A stretch of DNA of 16,112 nucleotides, taken from contig CAIVAH010000212.1 of NCBI GenBank assembly GCA_903903765.1, forward strand, positions 1 to 16,112, read 5' to 3'. Position numbers and translations under genes: made by a program. The notes under the pieces are model-generated. The model was not told where the DNA came from and ran no database searches. It saw only the letters and a list, made by a program, of their open reading frames with translations. Below are positions 1 through 8,689 of this stretch, one piece after another (within the stretch, counting starts at the first letter, position 1; each line of letters opens with the position of its first letter). Source of the DNA: an uncultured Methylococcaceae bacterium. Its GTDB lineage: Bacteria; Pseudomonadota; Gammaproteobacteria; Methylococcales; Methylomonadaceae.

Positions 1-911
1 ACCATAGGTGCACTAGCAACTTGTTTAAACCCAAGATCTAATGCAAAAGCACCATATAAATCAAATTGTTGAGGAGTAATGTACTCAATTACCGGCAAAT
101 GTGCTTTGGTAGGTTGTAAATATTGACCCAAAGTTAGCATGGAACACCCACTTGCTAACAAATCTTTCATTACTTGATGAACTTCTTCAATAGTTTCACC
201 CACACCTAACATTAAGCCTGACTTAGTTGGTGTCTGTGGGTACGCCTGTGCGTATTTAGCTAATAATTCTAATGAACCCAGATAATTAGCTCCAGGACGT
301 ACTTGCTTATAAAGCCTAGGTACTGTTTCTAAGTTATGATTAAACACATCACAAGGATGATCGACTAAAAGCGCAATAGCCTTGTCAATACGACCTCTAA
401 AATCTGGCACCAATATTTCTATTTTTGTTTGCGGGGTTTGTTGACGAATGAGCCGAATACATTCTGCAAAATGTCCAGCACCGCCATCTCTTAGATCATC
501 ACGATCTACTGAGGTAATCACAACATATTTGAGCGCCATGGCTTTAATAGCATCCGCTAAATGTTGAGGTTCATTAACATCTAATGGCAAAGGCTTACCA
601 TGCGCCACATCACAGAACGGGCAGCGACGCGTGCATAAATCACCCATAATCATAAATGTCGCCGTACCGTGCTGAAAGCATTCTGACAAATTTGGACATG
701 CAGCTTCTTCACAAACTGTGTGTAATTTACTCTCGCGCAATAAATTCTTAATACGCGTAATCTCATCACTAGCAGATAGTTTTACACGTATCCAATCAGG
801 TTTGCGTAATACAGTTTCAGCAGGCTCAACTTTAATGGGGATTCGGGCTAGTTTTTTTGCGCTGCGCTCATGTGAATCAGGCGTTGATCTTGATGGAGCT
901 TGATTTGTCAT
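1..911 (-). CDS. lipA: Lipoyl synthase LipA (3' end cut by window edge)
   Basis: Radical SAM enzyme that inserts two sulfur atoms into octanoyl groups already bound to lipoyl domains, the last step of lipoate synthesis in the cytoplasm. I translated it by hand from ATG at 911; about 303 codons are open to the window edge. Two [4Fe-4S] sites are visible: the auxiliary-cluster motif C67-x4-C72-x5-C78 ([12 protein letters not shown]) and the radical SAM motif C93-x3-C97-x2-C100 (CTRRCPFC). The usual C-terminal RSSY-type serine ligand would lie beyond the edge, so roughly the last 20 residues are missing. The start overlaps the lipB stop as ATGA (4 bases). No Shine-Dalgarno sequence is evident before it, so translation is probably coupled to lipB. 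The N-terminal 30 residues are hydrophilic and variable, as usual for the family. Confidence 0.97.
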   Translation of the reverse strand, partial: MTNQAPSRSTPDSHERSAKKLARIPIKVEPAETVLRKPDWIRVKLSASDEITRIKNLLRESKLHTVCEEAACPNLSECFQHGTATFMIMGDLCTRRCPFCDVAHGKPLPLDVNEPQHLADAIKAMALKYVVITSVDRDDLRDGGAGHFAECIRLIRQQTPQTKIEILVPDFRGRIDKAIALLVDHPCDVFNHNLETVPRLYKQVRPGANYLGSLELLAKYAQAYPQTPTKSGLMLGVGETIEEVHQVMKDLLASGCSMLTLGQYLQPTKAHLPVIEYITPQQFDLYGAFALDLGFKQVASAPM

Positions 912-1513
912 ATGTACAAAAATGAAATGATTGCTTGAATAACTAATCCAGAAAGAACCTGATTGCTGACTGTAACACCTAAATCAGCCAATTGAGTTAC
1001 TTTAAGACCAGAATACCCACAAGGATTAATGTGATTAAATGGCCCCAAATCCATAGCATTATTTAAACTCAAGCCATGATAACAACCTTGTTTTTTGATT
1101 CTTAAACCAATAGAACCAATTTTCTGACCTTTAACATAAACACCTGGCGCATCCGGCTTAGCGACACCGTCAATATTATACTGTGCCAAGACTTTTATCA
1201 TTGCCTTTTCCATTATAGTCACTAAAGATCGAGGATTTAACTGTAAACGCTGCACATCTAATAAGGTATAAATAACCACTTGCCCAGGACCATGATAAGT
1301 AACTTGCCCACCGCGATCGCAATTAACAACCGGAATATTACCAACATTTAAAAGATGTTCAGACTTACCATTTAATCCTAAGGTATAAACAGGGGGATGT
1401 TCCACCCACCATAACTCATCATCAGTGTTTTCATTACGTAACTCGTTAAAGCTTTTCATGGCTTGCCAAGTGGTTTCATAGTCTTGCAAACCTAAATCAA
1501 CTATTTTTACCAT
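908..1513 (-). CDS. lipB: Octanoyl-ACP:protein N-octanoyltransferase LipB
   Basis: Transfers octanoate from acyl carrier protein to the lipoyl-domain lysine of the 2-oxoacid dehydrogenases and the glycine cleavage H protein, giving LipA its substrate. The 201-residue protein has the family block [12 protein letters not shown] at 67-78, the block [19 protein letters not shown] around 129-147 with catalytic Lys131, and Cys165 in INPCGYSG. This Lys/Cys pair corresponds to the thioester-forming dyad known in LipB proteins. Length is slightly short of the E. coli protein, with a brief C-terminus after about residue 185. ATG at 1513 has no clear Shine-Dalgarno sequence. The 48-base gap to ybeD (1514-1561) holds only very short inverted repeats and no promoter I can defend. 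The stop overlaps the lipA start. Confidence 0.97.
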   Translation of the reverse strand: MVKIVDLGLQDYETTWQAMKSFNELRNENTDDELWWVEHPPVYTLGLNGKSEHLLNVGNIPVVNCDRGGQVTYHGPGQVVIYTLLDVQRLQLNPRSLVTIMEKAMIKVLAQYNIDGVAKPDAPGVYVKGQKIGSIGLRIKKQGCYHGLSLNNAMDLGPFNHINPCGYSGLKVTQLADLGVTVSNQVLSGLVIQAIISFLYI

Positions 1514-1561
1514 TAAGATTCGTTAATTTAGCTTAACTACGAGTAGGAACCTAGATTGCGT

Positions 1562-1825
1562 TTACAAAGCAACTAACACGTGTGGATGATCAGTTAAATC
1601 TTGATAAATAGCATCCAGTTGCTGCTTACTGGAAGCTTCAATCGTAACGGTTATGGCCATAAATTTACCATCTTTACTAGGTCTAGCTTTTACTGAGCCT
1701 TCACTGATATCTGGTACATGCCGACGTACGATCTCAACCACTAATAAATCAAGTTCAATATCAGCCTTTCCCATCGCCTTAATAGGAAACTGACAAGGAA
1801 ATTCAAAAAGCGTTTCTTCTGTCAT
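1562..1825 (-). CDS. ybeD: YbeD/DUF493 family protein (UPF0250)
   Basis: An 87-residue cytoplasmic protein of the DUF493 family, the same length as E. coli YbeD. Visible family features are the N-terminal LFEFPCQFPIKAMG segment (residues 6-19), followed by a VVEIVRRHVP helix, a GKFMAITVTI strand and a final LVAL. The fold known for this family resembles the small ACT-like regulatory domain. Its molecular role is not established, although it is repeatedly found just upstream of lipB, which suggests a link to lipoylation or to the neighbouring cell-wall genes. Its ATG overlaps the dat stop codon as ATGA, so the two are probably translationally coupled. Residues around Cys11 show no metal-binding pattern. 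Confidence 0.93.
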   Translation of the reverse strand: MTEETLFEFPCQFPIKAMGKADIELDLLVVEIVRRHVPDISEGSVKARPSKDGKFMAITVTIEASSKQQLDAIYQDLTDHPHVLVAL

Positions 1826-2664
1826 AATAAAGACTGCTTATAGGCCTGCAATATATTGTGCATCGTATGCCAAACAGAACCAGGCTTACCGTCACCAATA
1901 ATATCGCCATCCAATTCTACAATAGGGACTATCTCTCGTGTTGAACTAGTCACCCAAAGTTCAGTCGCATTTTTAATCTTCGAGAACGGAATTTTGTCTT
2001 CACTACAACTAATATTATTTCTTTTAGCTAAATCCAAAATAACATCACGCGTAATGCCCGGTAAAATCTCGTTGGTTTTAGGTGGTGTACATAAAACACC
2101 ATCAAACACAGCAAAAACATTGCTAGCAGCACCTTCAAGCAAATACCCATCTTTAACTAATAATGCTTCTGCACACCCTTTATCCACAGCGGCTTGTCTA
2201 TGCAGAATATTACCTAATAAAGTAATCGCTTTAATGTTGCACAACTGCCATCTCGTATCATCCATTGAAATAGCCTTAACACCCTGACTTAAACCAGCAA
2301 AAGGCACTATGTTAGAACACATTGCAAATACGGTAGCTGGAACATCTTCAGGAAAAGCATGATCTCTTTTAGAAGCAGTACCACGAGTAATTTGCAAATA
2401 AATGTATTGATCAAAATTTGCATCTAACAATGGCGCTAAAATAGCTTGCCATTCTAATCGACTATGAGGATTGGCTAAGCGAATACCAGCCAAACTATTT
2501 TCTAAGCGTAACAAATGATCATCTAAATGAAACAATCGTCCCAAATAAGATGGAATAACTTCATAAATACCATCACCAAACAAAAAACCCCGATCTAACA
2601 CAGATACTTTTGCTTCAGACAACGGCAAATAATCACCATTTAAATAGACTAATTTATTTTCCAT
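1822..2664 (-). CDS. dat: D-amino acid aminotransferase (class IV PLP enzyme)
   Basis: A 280-residue fold-type IV aminotransferase that would interconvert D-Ala and 2-oxoglutarate with pyruvate and D-Glu in the cytoplasm. Visible residues: the N-terminal VLDRGFLFGDGIYEV block (22-36), Lys145 in CNIKAITLLGN as the PLP Schiff-base lysine, Glu177 in LLEGAASN contacting the cofactor, and the phosphate-side segments LPGITR and TSSTREI. Lys145 and Glu177 fall at the same numbers as in the Bacillus enzyme. The R100-x-H102 pair in ASKRDHAF resembles the Arg-x-His carboxylate trap of D-amino acid aminotransferases, which favours this call over IlvE or PabC; substrate choice remains inferred. ATG at 2664 overlaps the dacA end by 11 bases, with GAAG/AGAGAAG just upstream. 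It lies directly downstream of the D-Ala-releasing enzyme gene. Confidence 0.88.
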   Translation of the reverse strand: MENKLVYLNGDYLPLSEAKVSVLDRGFLFGDGIYEVIPSYLGRLFHLDDHLLRLENSLAGIRLANPHSRLEWQAILAPLLDANFDQYIYLQITRGTASKRDHAFPEDVPATVFAMCSNIVPFAGLSQGVKAISMDDTRWQLCNIKAITLLGNILHRQAAVDKGCAEALLVKDGYLLEGAASNVFAVFDGVLCTPPKTNEILPGITRDVILDLAKRNNISCSEDKIPFSKIKNATELWVTSSTREIVPIVELDGDIIGDGKPGSVWHTMHNILQAYKQSLL

Positions 2665-3826
2665 CTTCAGACTTCTCTAACATCATCATTGCACTTTCAG
2701 ACAAGCGTTGAAAGATATTGCCTTGCTCAACCGATTGCAATGCAACCAAGTCTTTCTCTTCAAGCACTTCATTATTAAGTGTTAACTTTACTGAACCTAA
2801 CTTTGCTCCTTCAACAATTGGCGCAGTAATTTTTTTATCAACCGTGATATCCGCTTTTAAATCTTTATATAATCGGCGTGGCACCATGACATACATATTT
2901 TCAGCTACACCTAAAGAAACGGATTTACTAGCGCCTTTCCACACTCGTGCTTCATTTAATGATTTCTTACCTTCGTACAAACGATGTGATTCAAAAAATC
3001 TAAAGCCATAATTTAACAATGTTTGATTTTCGTTGGCTCTTGCATTGGCATCTTTAGCACCCAGTACGACTGAAATAAGTCGCATATCATCACGTAATGC
3101 GGAAGCGACTAAACAATAACCTGCATCATCAGTAAAGCCTGTTTTAACACCATCTACAGAATCATCTCGCGACAATAATTTATTTCTATTTTGTTGAGTA
3201 ATCTTGTTAAAAGTAAATTCTTTTTGAGAAAACCAGCGATAATAATCTGGAAACTCTTTTATTAAAGCGCTAGTCAATAAAGCTAAATCTCGAGCTGTTG
3301 TATAATGATCAGAACCTGGTAGCCCGTCGCTATTTTTAAAATGCGTATTAATCATGCCTAATCGTAAAGCATGTTGATTCATCATCTCAGCGAAGGTTTC
3401 TTCGTTACCGCCCACATGCTCGGCTAAGGCGACACTCGCATCATTGCCTGACTGAATAATCACTCCTTTAAGTAAATCCTCAATCTTGACTTGATTACCC
3501 AATTCAACAAACATACGAGAACCCTCGGTTTTCCAAGCTTTCTCAGTAATAGTCACATTATCATCTAAATGCAGATGACCATTAGCTAACTCATTAAAAA
3601 TGACATAAACCGTCATTATTTTAGTAAGACTTGCAGGTGCTAATTTAGTATCCGCATTATTTTCAGCCAATACCTTGCCGGTATTAAAGTCTTTAAGGAT
3701 ATAAGCTGATGCGGCAATTGTTGGAGCGGGTGGCGTTGATATATCAACATTTTCGGCTTGAACCTGTTTGAAGAACACAAACAGGCTAAAAAGTAATACT
3801 AAAGTACATTTTCTCAACGGGGGCAC
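2654..3826 (-). CDS. dacA: D-alanyl-D-alanine carboxypeptidase, PBP5/PBP6 type
   Basis: Periplasmic serine carboxypeptidase that removes the terminal D-Ala from peptidoglycan pentapeptides and so limits cross-linking. Using the GTG start, the 390-residue product has a signal peptide with a probable cut after VQA (residue 24), the S66-L-T-K69 active-site motif, S126-G-N128 and K228-T-G230. After residue 275 comes the beta-rich PBP5 C-terminal domain, then an amphipathic tail (NIFQRLSESAMMMLEK) typical of the peripheral membrane anchor. The start is uncertain. GTG at 3826 has the AAAGAG sequence only one base away, whereas TTG at 3817 lies ten bases beyond it and would give a more typical signal-peptide start (MRKCTLVLL). 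A strong inverted repeat lies just upstream. The 3' end overlaps dat by 11 bases. Confidence 0.96.
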   Translation of the reverse strand: MPPLRKCTLVLLFSLFVFFKQVQAENVDISTPPAPTIAASAYILKDFNTGKVLAENNADTKLAPASLTKIMTVYVIFNELANGHLHLDDNVTITEKAWKTEGSRMFVELGNQVKIEDLLKGVIIQSGNDASVALAEHVGGNEETFAEMMNQHALRLGMINTHFKNSDGLPGSDHYTTARDLALLTSALIKEFPDYYRWFSQKEFTFNKITQQNRNKLLSRDDSVDGVKTGFTDDAGYCLVASALRDDMRLISVVLGAKDANARANENQTLLNYGFRFFESHRLYEGKKSLNEARVWKGASKSVSLGVAENMYVMVPRRLYKDLKADITVDKKITAPIVEGAKLGSVKLTLNNEVLEEKDLVALQSVEQGNIFQRLSESAMMMLEKSEDGK

Positions 3827-3835
3827 ACTCTTTGA

Positions 3836-3872
3836 TGTTAACAGTAAAAGAATATTCTTTTACATTGTAACA
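3836..3872. repeat. Inverted repeat spanning rlpA stop and rlpA-dacA gap
   Basis: The core 3844-3863 is a perfect 20-base palindrome, GTAAAAGAATATTCTTTTAC. Flanking TGTTA (3836-3840) and TAACA (3868-3872) extend it as an imperfect repeat of about 37 bases. It overlaps the rlpA stop codon (3860-3862) and ends a few bases before the AAAGAG sequence of dacA. In the minus-strand mRNA it can fold into an A/U-rich hairpin. No U-run follows, so it is not a classical intrinsic terminator. A processing or stabilising hairpin, a modulator of dacA translation, or a protein-binding site are all possible. Confidence 0.6.
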
Positions 3873-4693
3873 CGCGGAGGCTGTGTTTGTTTTGCTTCAG
3901 TCACAAATTGTGTATCTGTTATACCTAATGATGATAATTGTTGATTGAGCTCATCAACTTGTTTAGCCGTATTTATAGGGCCAATTTGTACTTTGTATAA
4001 GGTCGATTTTTTGTAAGTTGAAGCACGGACATTTGCCTCTGGTAAATTAAACGCTGTCAACTTAGTCTTAAGCTTTAAAGCATTTTTTTGCTGCCCAAAA
4101 CTACCGACTTGCAAATACACGTGTTTCTCTTCTTTTTCAGCTATTTGTTGAATTTGAGGTAGCGCTTGACTAGGAGAAATAGTTTTAATCTCAATTGCAC
4201 CTAAACCATCTTGATCTAAATCCAAATTTTTTGCCGCTGCATAAGACAAATCTAACTCTCTATTACCAATGTAAGGACCTCTATCATTAATTCTTACGAT
4301 AATACTTCTATGATTCTCTAAATTTGTTACACGTGCATATGAAGGTATAGGAAGTGTTTTATGAGCCGCTGTCATAGCATTCATATCAAAAATCTCACCA
4401 GTTGCCGTTTTTTTACCGTGAAATCCAGGCCCATACCATGATGCAACGCCATGCTTTACTTTATTGACAATACTTGGAAAAATTCCATCTTGTTGCTCAA
4501 AATCACTTAACTTATCGTTCTCGTTAAGATTTAATACTGAGGGCTGTTTAACTGAAAAATTTGGAGCGTTATTAAGAGAAGAATAACTAAATAGAGGAGG
4601 TTGCTGCAAAGCAAGATCAGAGCTTTTAATATGTGTTTGTGAACAGCCTGTTAAGGCAATAATCGTTGTTATTATTATTATTATATTTTTCAT
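3860..4693 (-). CDS. rlpA: RlpA septal/side-wall lytic transglycosylase lipoprotein
   Basis: Outer-membrane lipoprotein; in Pseudomonas RlpA is a lytic transglycosylase that prefers glycan strands lacking stem peptides. The 277-residue product has a lipobox LTGC with Cys17, a linker, the double-psi beta-barrel domain from GVASWYG (82) to about residue 172, and a C-terminal SPOR domain at about 190-265 (VYLQVGSF ... YKVQIGPI) that binds denuded peptidoglycan. His111 (TAAHKTLP) and Asp137 (INDRGPY) match the conserved putative active-site residues. ATG at 4693 overlaps the mltB stop as ATGA and is preceded by AAGGCGG, a good ribosome binding site. The signal peptide contains five consecutive ATA isoleucine codons. 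Its 3' end lies within the inverted repeat before dacA. Confidence 0.95.
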   Translation of the reverse strand: MKNIIIIITTIIALTGCSQTHIKSSDLALQQPPLFSYSSLNNAPNFSVKQPSVLNLNENDKLSDFEQQDGIFPSIVNKVKHGVASWYGPGFHGKKTATGEIFDMNAMTAAHKTLPIPSYARVTNLENHRSIIVRINDRGPYIGNRELDLSYAAAKNLDLDQDGLGAIEIKTISPSQALPQIQQIAEKEEKHVYLQVGSFGQQKNALKLKTKLTAFNLPEANVRASTYKKSTLYKVQIGPINTAKQVDELNQQLSSLGITDTQFVTEAKQTQPPRVTM

Positions 4694-5709
4694 GGGAATC
4701 CGCCTTTCTTATTTAAAATAGCCTGGCTTAACTGATAAACAGCCATAGCATACAAAGGACTGTGGTTGTAACGGGTAATGACGTAGAAATTTTCTAAGCC
4801 CACCCAAAGCTCTTCACCACTCCCTTGCTCAGTTACTGCCTTTTCAAAAGACAACAACCTTACTTTTGTATCTAAAGGTAACGACCTCAATGTTTTTAAG
4901 TTAGCTAAGTCTAACTCTTCAATCCTTAAGTTTGGCTTAAGACCCTCTGATAACAATTTTTTATAAGTTTCCCCCTCGGCTAAAACTGGAATAACAATCT
5001 CTTGGCCTTTTTGCCACCCATGCTCTTTAAAATAATTTGCAACACTGGCAATAATATCGGCATTGTTATGCCAAATATCTAGATAGCCGTCCCCATCAAA
5101 ATCAACCGCATAAGCTTGATAACTACTCGGCATAAACTGTGGAGCCCCCATTGCTCCAGCATAAGATCCTAAAGGCTCTAATGGATCTATATGCTGATCA
5201 CGACATAACAATAAATACTTTTCTAATTCGATAGAAAAAAACTGACTCCGAGGAGGATAAGCAAAAGCTAGAGTTCCTAAGGCATCAAGCACACGATAAT
5301 TACCCATGTGCTGCCCATAAAATGTTTCTACACCCATAATAGCGATTATGATTTCTGCTGGTACTCCGGTCTTATTCTCTATAGCCGTTAATGTGCTAGC
5401 ATTTTCATTCCAAAACTTTACCCCTGCATCTATACGCGCATCAGTCATAAATATTCGTCTATATTTATACCAAGGTAAACCTTCAGAAGGTTTTGAAATT
5501 TTCTTGATGATATCTGGCTTTATTTGAGCAGATTTTAATAACAAATTTAAAGCATTTTGATCAAAATGATGCATCTCCACCATCTTAATAACAAATGCAC
5601 TGACAATTAGAGAATCTCTGTCGTTTTCTTTTACCAAGCTAGAGCATGCTGTTAAATAAAAAGTTACAACAACAATGAAACTTTTTGAAAAAAACGTACT
5701 GGTTTTCAT
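4690..5709 (-). CDS. mltB: Membrane-bound lytic murein transglycosylase B
   Basis: Outer-membrane lipoprotein that cleaves the MurNAc-GlcNAc bond with formation of 1,6-anhydroMurNAc, making room for growth or recycling wall material. The 339-residue product has a lipobox LTAC with Cys22, catalytic Glu128 in IAIMGVETFYG, the family segment GSYAGAMGAPQFMPSSY (181-197), and an EF-hand-like loop DFDGDGYLDIW (203-213) like the Ca2+ site described in E. coli Slt35/MltB. The C-terminal region includes LENFYVITRYNHSPLYAMAV, also typical of the family. It starts 6 bases after the rodA stop with only a weak AAGA-type ribosome binding site, and ends overlapping the rlpA start, so the two wall lytic enzymes are co-expressed. 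Confidence 0.97.
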   Translation of the reverse strand: MKTSTFFSKSFIVVVTFYLTACSSLVKENDRDSLIVSAFVIKMVEMHHFDQNALNLLLKSAQIKPDIIKKISKPSEGLPWYKYRRIFMTDARIDAGVKFWNENASTLTAIENKTGVPAEIIIAIMGVETFYGQHMGNYRVLDALGTLAFAYPPRSQFFSIELEKYLLLCRDQHIDPLEPLGSYAGAMGAPQFMPSSYQAYAVDFDGDGYLDIWHNNADIIASVANYFKEHGWQKGQEIVIPVLAEGETYKKLLSEGLKPNLRIEELDLANLKTLRSLPLDTKVRLLSFEKAVTEQGSGEELWVGLENFYVITRYNHSPLYAMAVYQLSQAILNKKGGFP

Positions 5710-5715
5710 ACAGTC

Positions 5716-6840
5716 TTATCTAAATTTCTTATGCGTATGAATTGACATCAAAATACCAAAACCTGCTAACAAGGTCACTATAGAAGTACCGCCATAACTA
5801 ATTAAAGGTAAAGGCACTCCCACAACGGGCAAAACACCTATTACCATTCCGATATTCACAAACACATAAACAAAAAAAGTAAACGCCAAACTACTCGCCA
5901 ATAGCCGACTAAAAGCATCTTGCGTCTGTGAAGCAATATAGAGACACCGAGCAATAATTAACAAGTACAAAGTCAGTAATCCTAGGCATCCTAACAGCCC
6001 AAACTCCTCGGCAAATACCGCAAATATAAAATCAGTAGAGCTCTCAGGTAAGAACTCTAATTCCGATTGCGTACTACCTAACCAGCCTTTGCCATATATT
6101 CCACCCGAACCGATAGCAATTTTTGACTGAATAATGTGGTAACCTCGACCTAAAGGATCGGCTTCTGGATTTAAGAACGTCAGCACGCGATCCCGCTGAT
6201 ATCCATGCATAAAATGCCAAATAATAGGTGTTAAGGCCCCTAAAAATGCCACAATCGCAAACATTATCCACCAAGATAGTCCTGCAAAAAACAACACACC
6301 TGCACCAGAACTAGCGACTAATAGGGCCGTACCCAAATCAGGTTGTTTAGCAATCAATAAAGTCGGTAGTAAAATAAGCATAGCGGCTATTAATATCTGC
6401 TTAGCTTTTGGTGGCATGGCATACTCTGCCAAATACCAAGCAACCATCATTGGCGTAGTAATCTTTATCATCTCCGAAGGTTGGAAACGAAACACGCCCA
6501 AATCCAACCACCTTTGCGCCCCCTTACCAATTTGCCCCATAATTAAAACCGCAAATAACAAAATAATCCCAATACCAAATAATATAGTGGCATAGCGTTT
6601 AAACTGATAAGGATCCACATGAGCTAAAACGATCATTAACATAAAAGCCAAGCCGACTCTACTAACTTGACGCATTAACACATCCATATCTTGACTACCT
6701 GCGCTGTACAAAATTATCAAACTCAGCATTGAAGTCAGTAACAGACCTATAAATAATGGGATATCGATATGTAGCCTTCTAAGAAAATTACCTAATATAG
6801 AGGGGGCTTCAAATTGCTCATGTCGCGTCTCAGTTTTCAT
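5716..6840 (-). CDS. rodA: Rod-shape-determining SEDS glycosyltransferase RodA
   Basis: Inner-membrane SEDS polymerase that builds glycan strands from lipid II in the elongasome, paired with PBP2. The 374-residue protein has about ten hydrophobic segments starting near residue 27. Conserved features include RWLDLG (110-115), FQPSEMIK (119-126), KQPDLGTALL, and the extracytoplasmic segment with Asp270 in FLPESSTDFIFAVFAEE, which aligns with the catalytic Asp262 of E. coli RodA. The SEDS C-terminal signature is VPLPLISYGGTS (342-353). ATG at 6840 lies inside the last 11 bases of mrdA and is preceded by GAGGG at good spacing. The partner gene mrdA is immediately upstream, as expected for a functional pair. 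Also called mrdB. Confidence 0.98.
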   Translation of the reverse strand: MKTETRHEQFEAPSILGNFLRRLHIDIPLFIGLLLTSMLSLIILYSAGSQDMDVLMRQVSRVGLAFMLMIVLAHVDPYQFKRYATILFGIGIILLFAVLIMGQIGKGAQRWLDLGVFRFQPSEMIKITTPMMVAWYLAEYAMPPKAKQILIAAMLILLPTLLIAKQPDLGTALLVASSGAGVLFFAGLSWWIMFAIVAFLGALTPIIWHFMHGYQRDRVLTFLNPEADPLGRGYHIIQSKIAIGSGGIYGKGWLGSTQSELEFLPESSTDFIFAVFAEEFGLLGCLGLLTLYLLIIARCLYIASQTQDAFSRLLASSLAFTFFVYVFVNIGMVIGVLPVVGVPLPLISYGGTSIVTLLAGFGILMSIHTHKKFR

Positions 6841-8674
6841 GACTACCCTCTAGATATTGCTTAATCACCTGCCCTGCAATTGGGGCTGCAACTGAACCGC
6901 CATGCCCTCCATTTTCGGCAATAACCACTACCGCAATTTTAGGATCCTCAACTGGCGCAAAAGACATAAATAACGCATGATCCCTAAACTTAAAATCTAT
7001 GCTATTTTCGTTGTACTTAGCGTTTTGCTTGATACCTAAAACTTGGGCTGTACCCGTTTTGCCTGCTATCTGATAAGTTATGTTTTTATTAATACCCTTT
7101 GCAGTTCCGCGCGCACTATGAACAACATTAACCATACCCGCCACGACTGCATTAAAATTATCCGTTTTAACAGAAACATTATAGTAACTTAAATTAGATC
7201 CCGGATGAGAGCCATGAGCGCTGACGACCTTATCAACTAAAAAAGGTGTAATAACTTTTCCCTGATTAGCTAGAGCGGCAGTTGCTTTAGCTAATTGAAT
7301 CGGCGTTACTTGTAAATAACCCTGGCCAATACCGGTAATGAGGGTTTCGCCAGGATACCACGCTTGATTTTTTTTCTCCCGTTTCCATTCTCGAGTAGGA
7401 AGTAAACCTGCTTTCTCTCCTACCAAATCTATACCTGTCTTTTCGCCAAAACCAAATTTCTGCATAAAACTAACCATATTATCAATACCCAAGGTGGCAG
7501 CGAGTCGATAAAAATACACATCGCAAGACTCTGTAATCGCTTGATTCATATCTACAGATCCATGCCCGCCTTTTTTCCAATCTCGATACTTATGGGTAAC
7601 ACCTGGTAACTGATAATAGCCAGGACAAAATAATTTTTGCTCAGGCGTAATGGCTTGATATTCCAGCCCTGCTAAAGCAACAAAAGGTTTTACTGTAGAG
7701 CCTGGTGGATATAAACCTCTTAAAGCTCGATTATAAAGCGGCTGATTTTCATTAGATTGGAGCGCCTCATAATCATCATTACTAATACCGACGACAAATG
7801 GATTAGGATCAAAACCTGGGCGACTTACAAAAGCCAATACCCCACCCGTTTTAATATCAATTGCAACTACCGATCCGTTATAACCACCCAAAGCATCATA
7901 TGCCGTTTTTTGTAAGTCGATATCTAAAGTTAAATAAAGATTTGATCCTGGTTCGGGATTAACTTCATTTAAAGTGTTCAATAATCGGGCTTGAACATTG
8001 GTTTCAATTTCCGCATATCCAGTCTTACCATGCAAATCATGTTCGTAAGAAAGCTCGATACCAAGTTTTCCTATATGAGAGGATCCCCTATATTCGGCAA
8101 TGGGTAATTCCTTCATTTCTGTTTCATTAATCCTGCCCACATAACCAACAACATGAGCCGCTAAATCTCCATAAGGATAATGACGCACCAATTGACGATG
8201 AATATCAACCCCTGGAAAATAAGGTCTTGCTACAGCAAACTTAGCCAACTGCTCATCATTCATACTTAATAATAGCGGTGAACTCACAAAACGCTTTTGA
8301 CGTTTACGTAACTTTTGATATTGTTCTAATTCTTCATCCGAAACATCCAGCAATGTTTGCAAGCGCTGTAAAGTGTCGTCCATATTGGCGACTTGCTCGG
8401 GAATAATTTCTAAACTATAGGACGTTGTATTTTCTGCTAAAACCTTACCATTTCTATCGTAAATCATCCCTCGAGTTGGGACTAACGGCACAATCTTAAT
8501 ACTATTATCTTTTGCTAAAGAGGCGTAGTGTTCGTGACCTACAATCTGCAGATAAATCAACCTAACAATCAAACCAGTCGTTAAAAGGCTAATCACTATA
8601 AAAGCCGCAACAATTCGATTAATAAATATATTTTTTTCTACAGTGTGATCTTTAATGGCGTACATATTAGACAT
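6830..8674 (-). CDS. mrdA: Penicillin-binding protein 2, elongasome transpeptidase
   Basis: Class B PBP that cross-links stem peptides during side-wall growth and activates RodA. With ATG at 8674 the protein has 614 residues: a cytoplasmic stretch of about 20, one membrane helix at about 20-45, the pedestal/dimerisation region with PTRGMIYDRNGK near 66-77, then the transpeptidase domain with S326-T-V-K329, S383-C-D385 and K539-T-G-T542. Length and spacing match PBP2. The open frame also allows TTG at 8677 and ATG at 8665. None has a recognisable Shine-Dalgarno sequence, so translation is probably coupled to mreD, whose stop is 15 bases upstream of ATG 8674. The 3' end overlaps rodA. Confidence 0.97.
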   Translation of the reverse strand: MSNMYAIKDHTVEKNIFINRIVAAFIVISLLTTGLIVRLIYLQIVGHEHYASLAKDNSIKIVPLVPTRGMIYDRNGKVLAENTTSYSLEIIPEQVANMDDTLQRLQTLLDVSDEELEQYQKLRKRQKRFVSSPLLLSMNDEQLAKFAVARPYFPGVDIHRQLVRHYPYGDLAAHVVGYVGRINETEMKELPIAEYRGSSHIGKLGIELSYEHDLHGKTGYAEIETNVQARLLNTLNEVNPEPGSNLYLTLDIDLQKTAYDALGGYNGSVVAIDIKTGGVLAFVSRPGFDPNPFVVGISNDDYEALQSNENQPLYNRALRGLYPPGSTVKPFVALAGLEYQAITPEQKLFCPGYYQLPGVTHKYRDWKKGGHGSVDMNQAITESCDVYFYRLAATLGIDNMVSFMQKFGFGEKTGIDLVGEKAGLLPTREWKREKKNQAWYPGETLITGIGQGYLQVTPIQLAKATAALANQGKVITPFLVDKVVSAHGSHPGSNLSYYNVSVKTDNFNAVVAGMVNVVHSARGTAKGINKNITYQIAGKTGTAQVLGIKQNAKYNENSIDFKFRDHALFMSFAPVEDPKIAVVVIAENGGHGGSVAAPIAGQVIKQYLEGSHEN

Positions 8675-8689
8675 CAATGTAAAGATGTA

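Noticed and set aside
718..903. Plus-strand open frame of 61 codons opposite lipA
   Set aside because: It lies antisense inside lipA, whose frame is clear from two iron-sulfur motifs, and shows no family features.
1514..1561. Promoter or terminator between ybeD and lipB
   Set aside because: The inverted repeats there have four-base arms only, and no paired -35/-10 sequences are convincing.
1856..2287. Plus-strand open frame of 143 codons opposite dat
   Set aside because: Fully antisense to the well-supported aminotransferase gene; no recognisable protein features.
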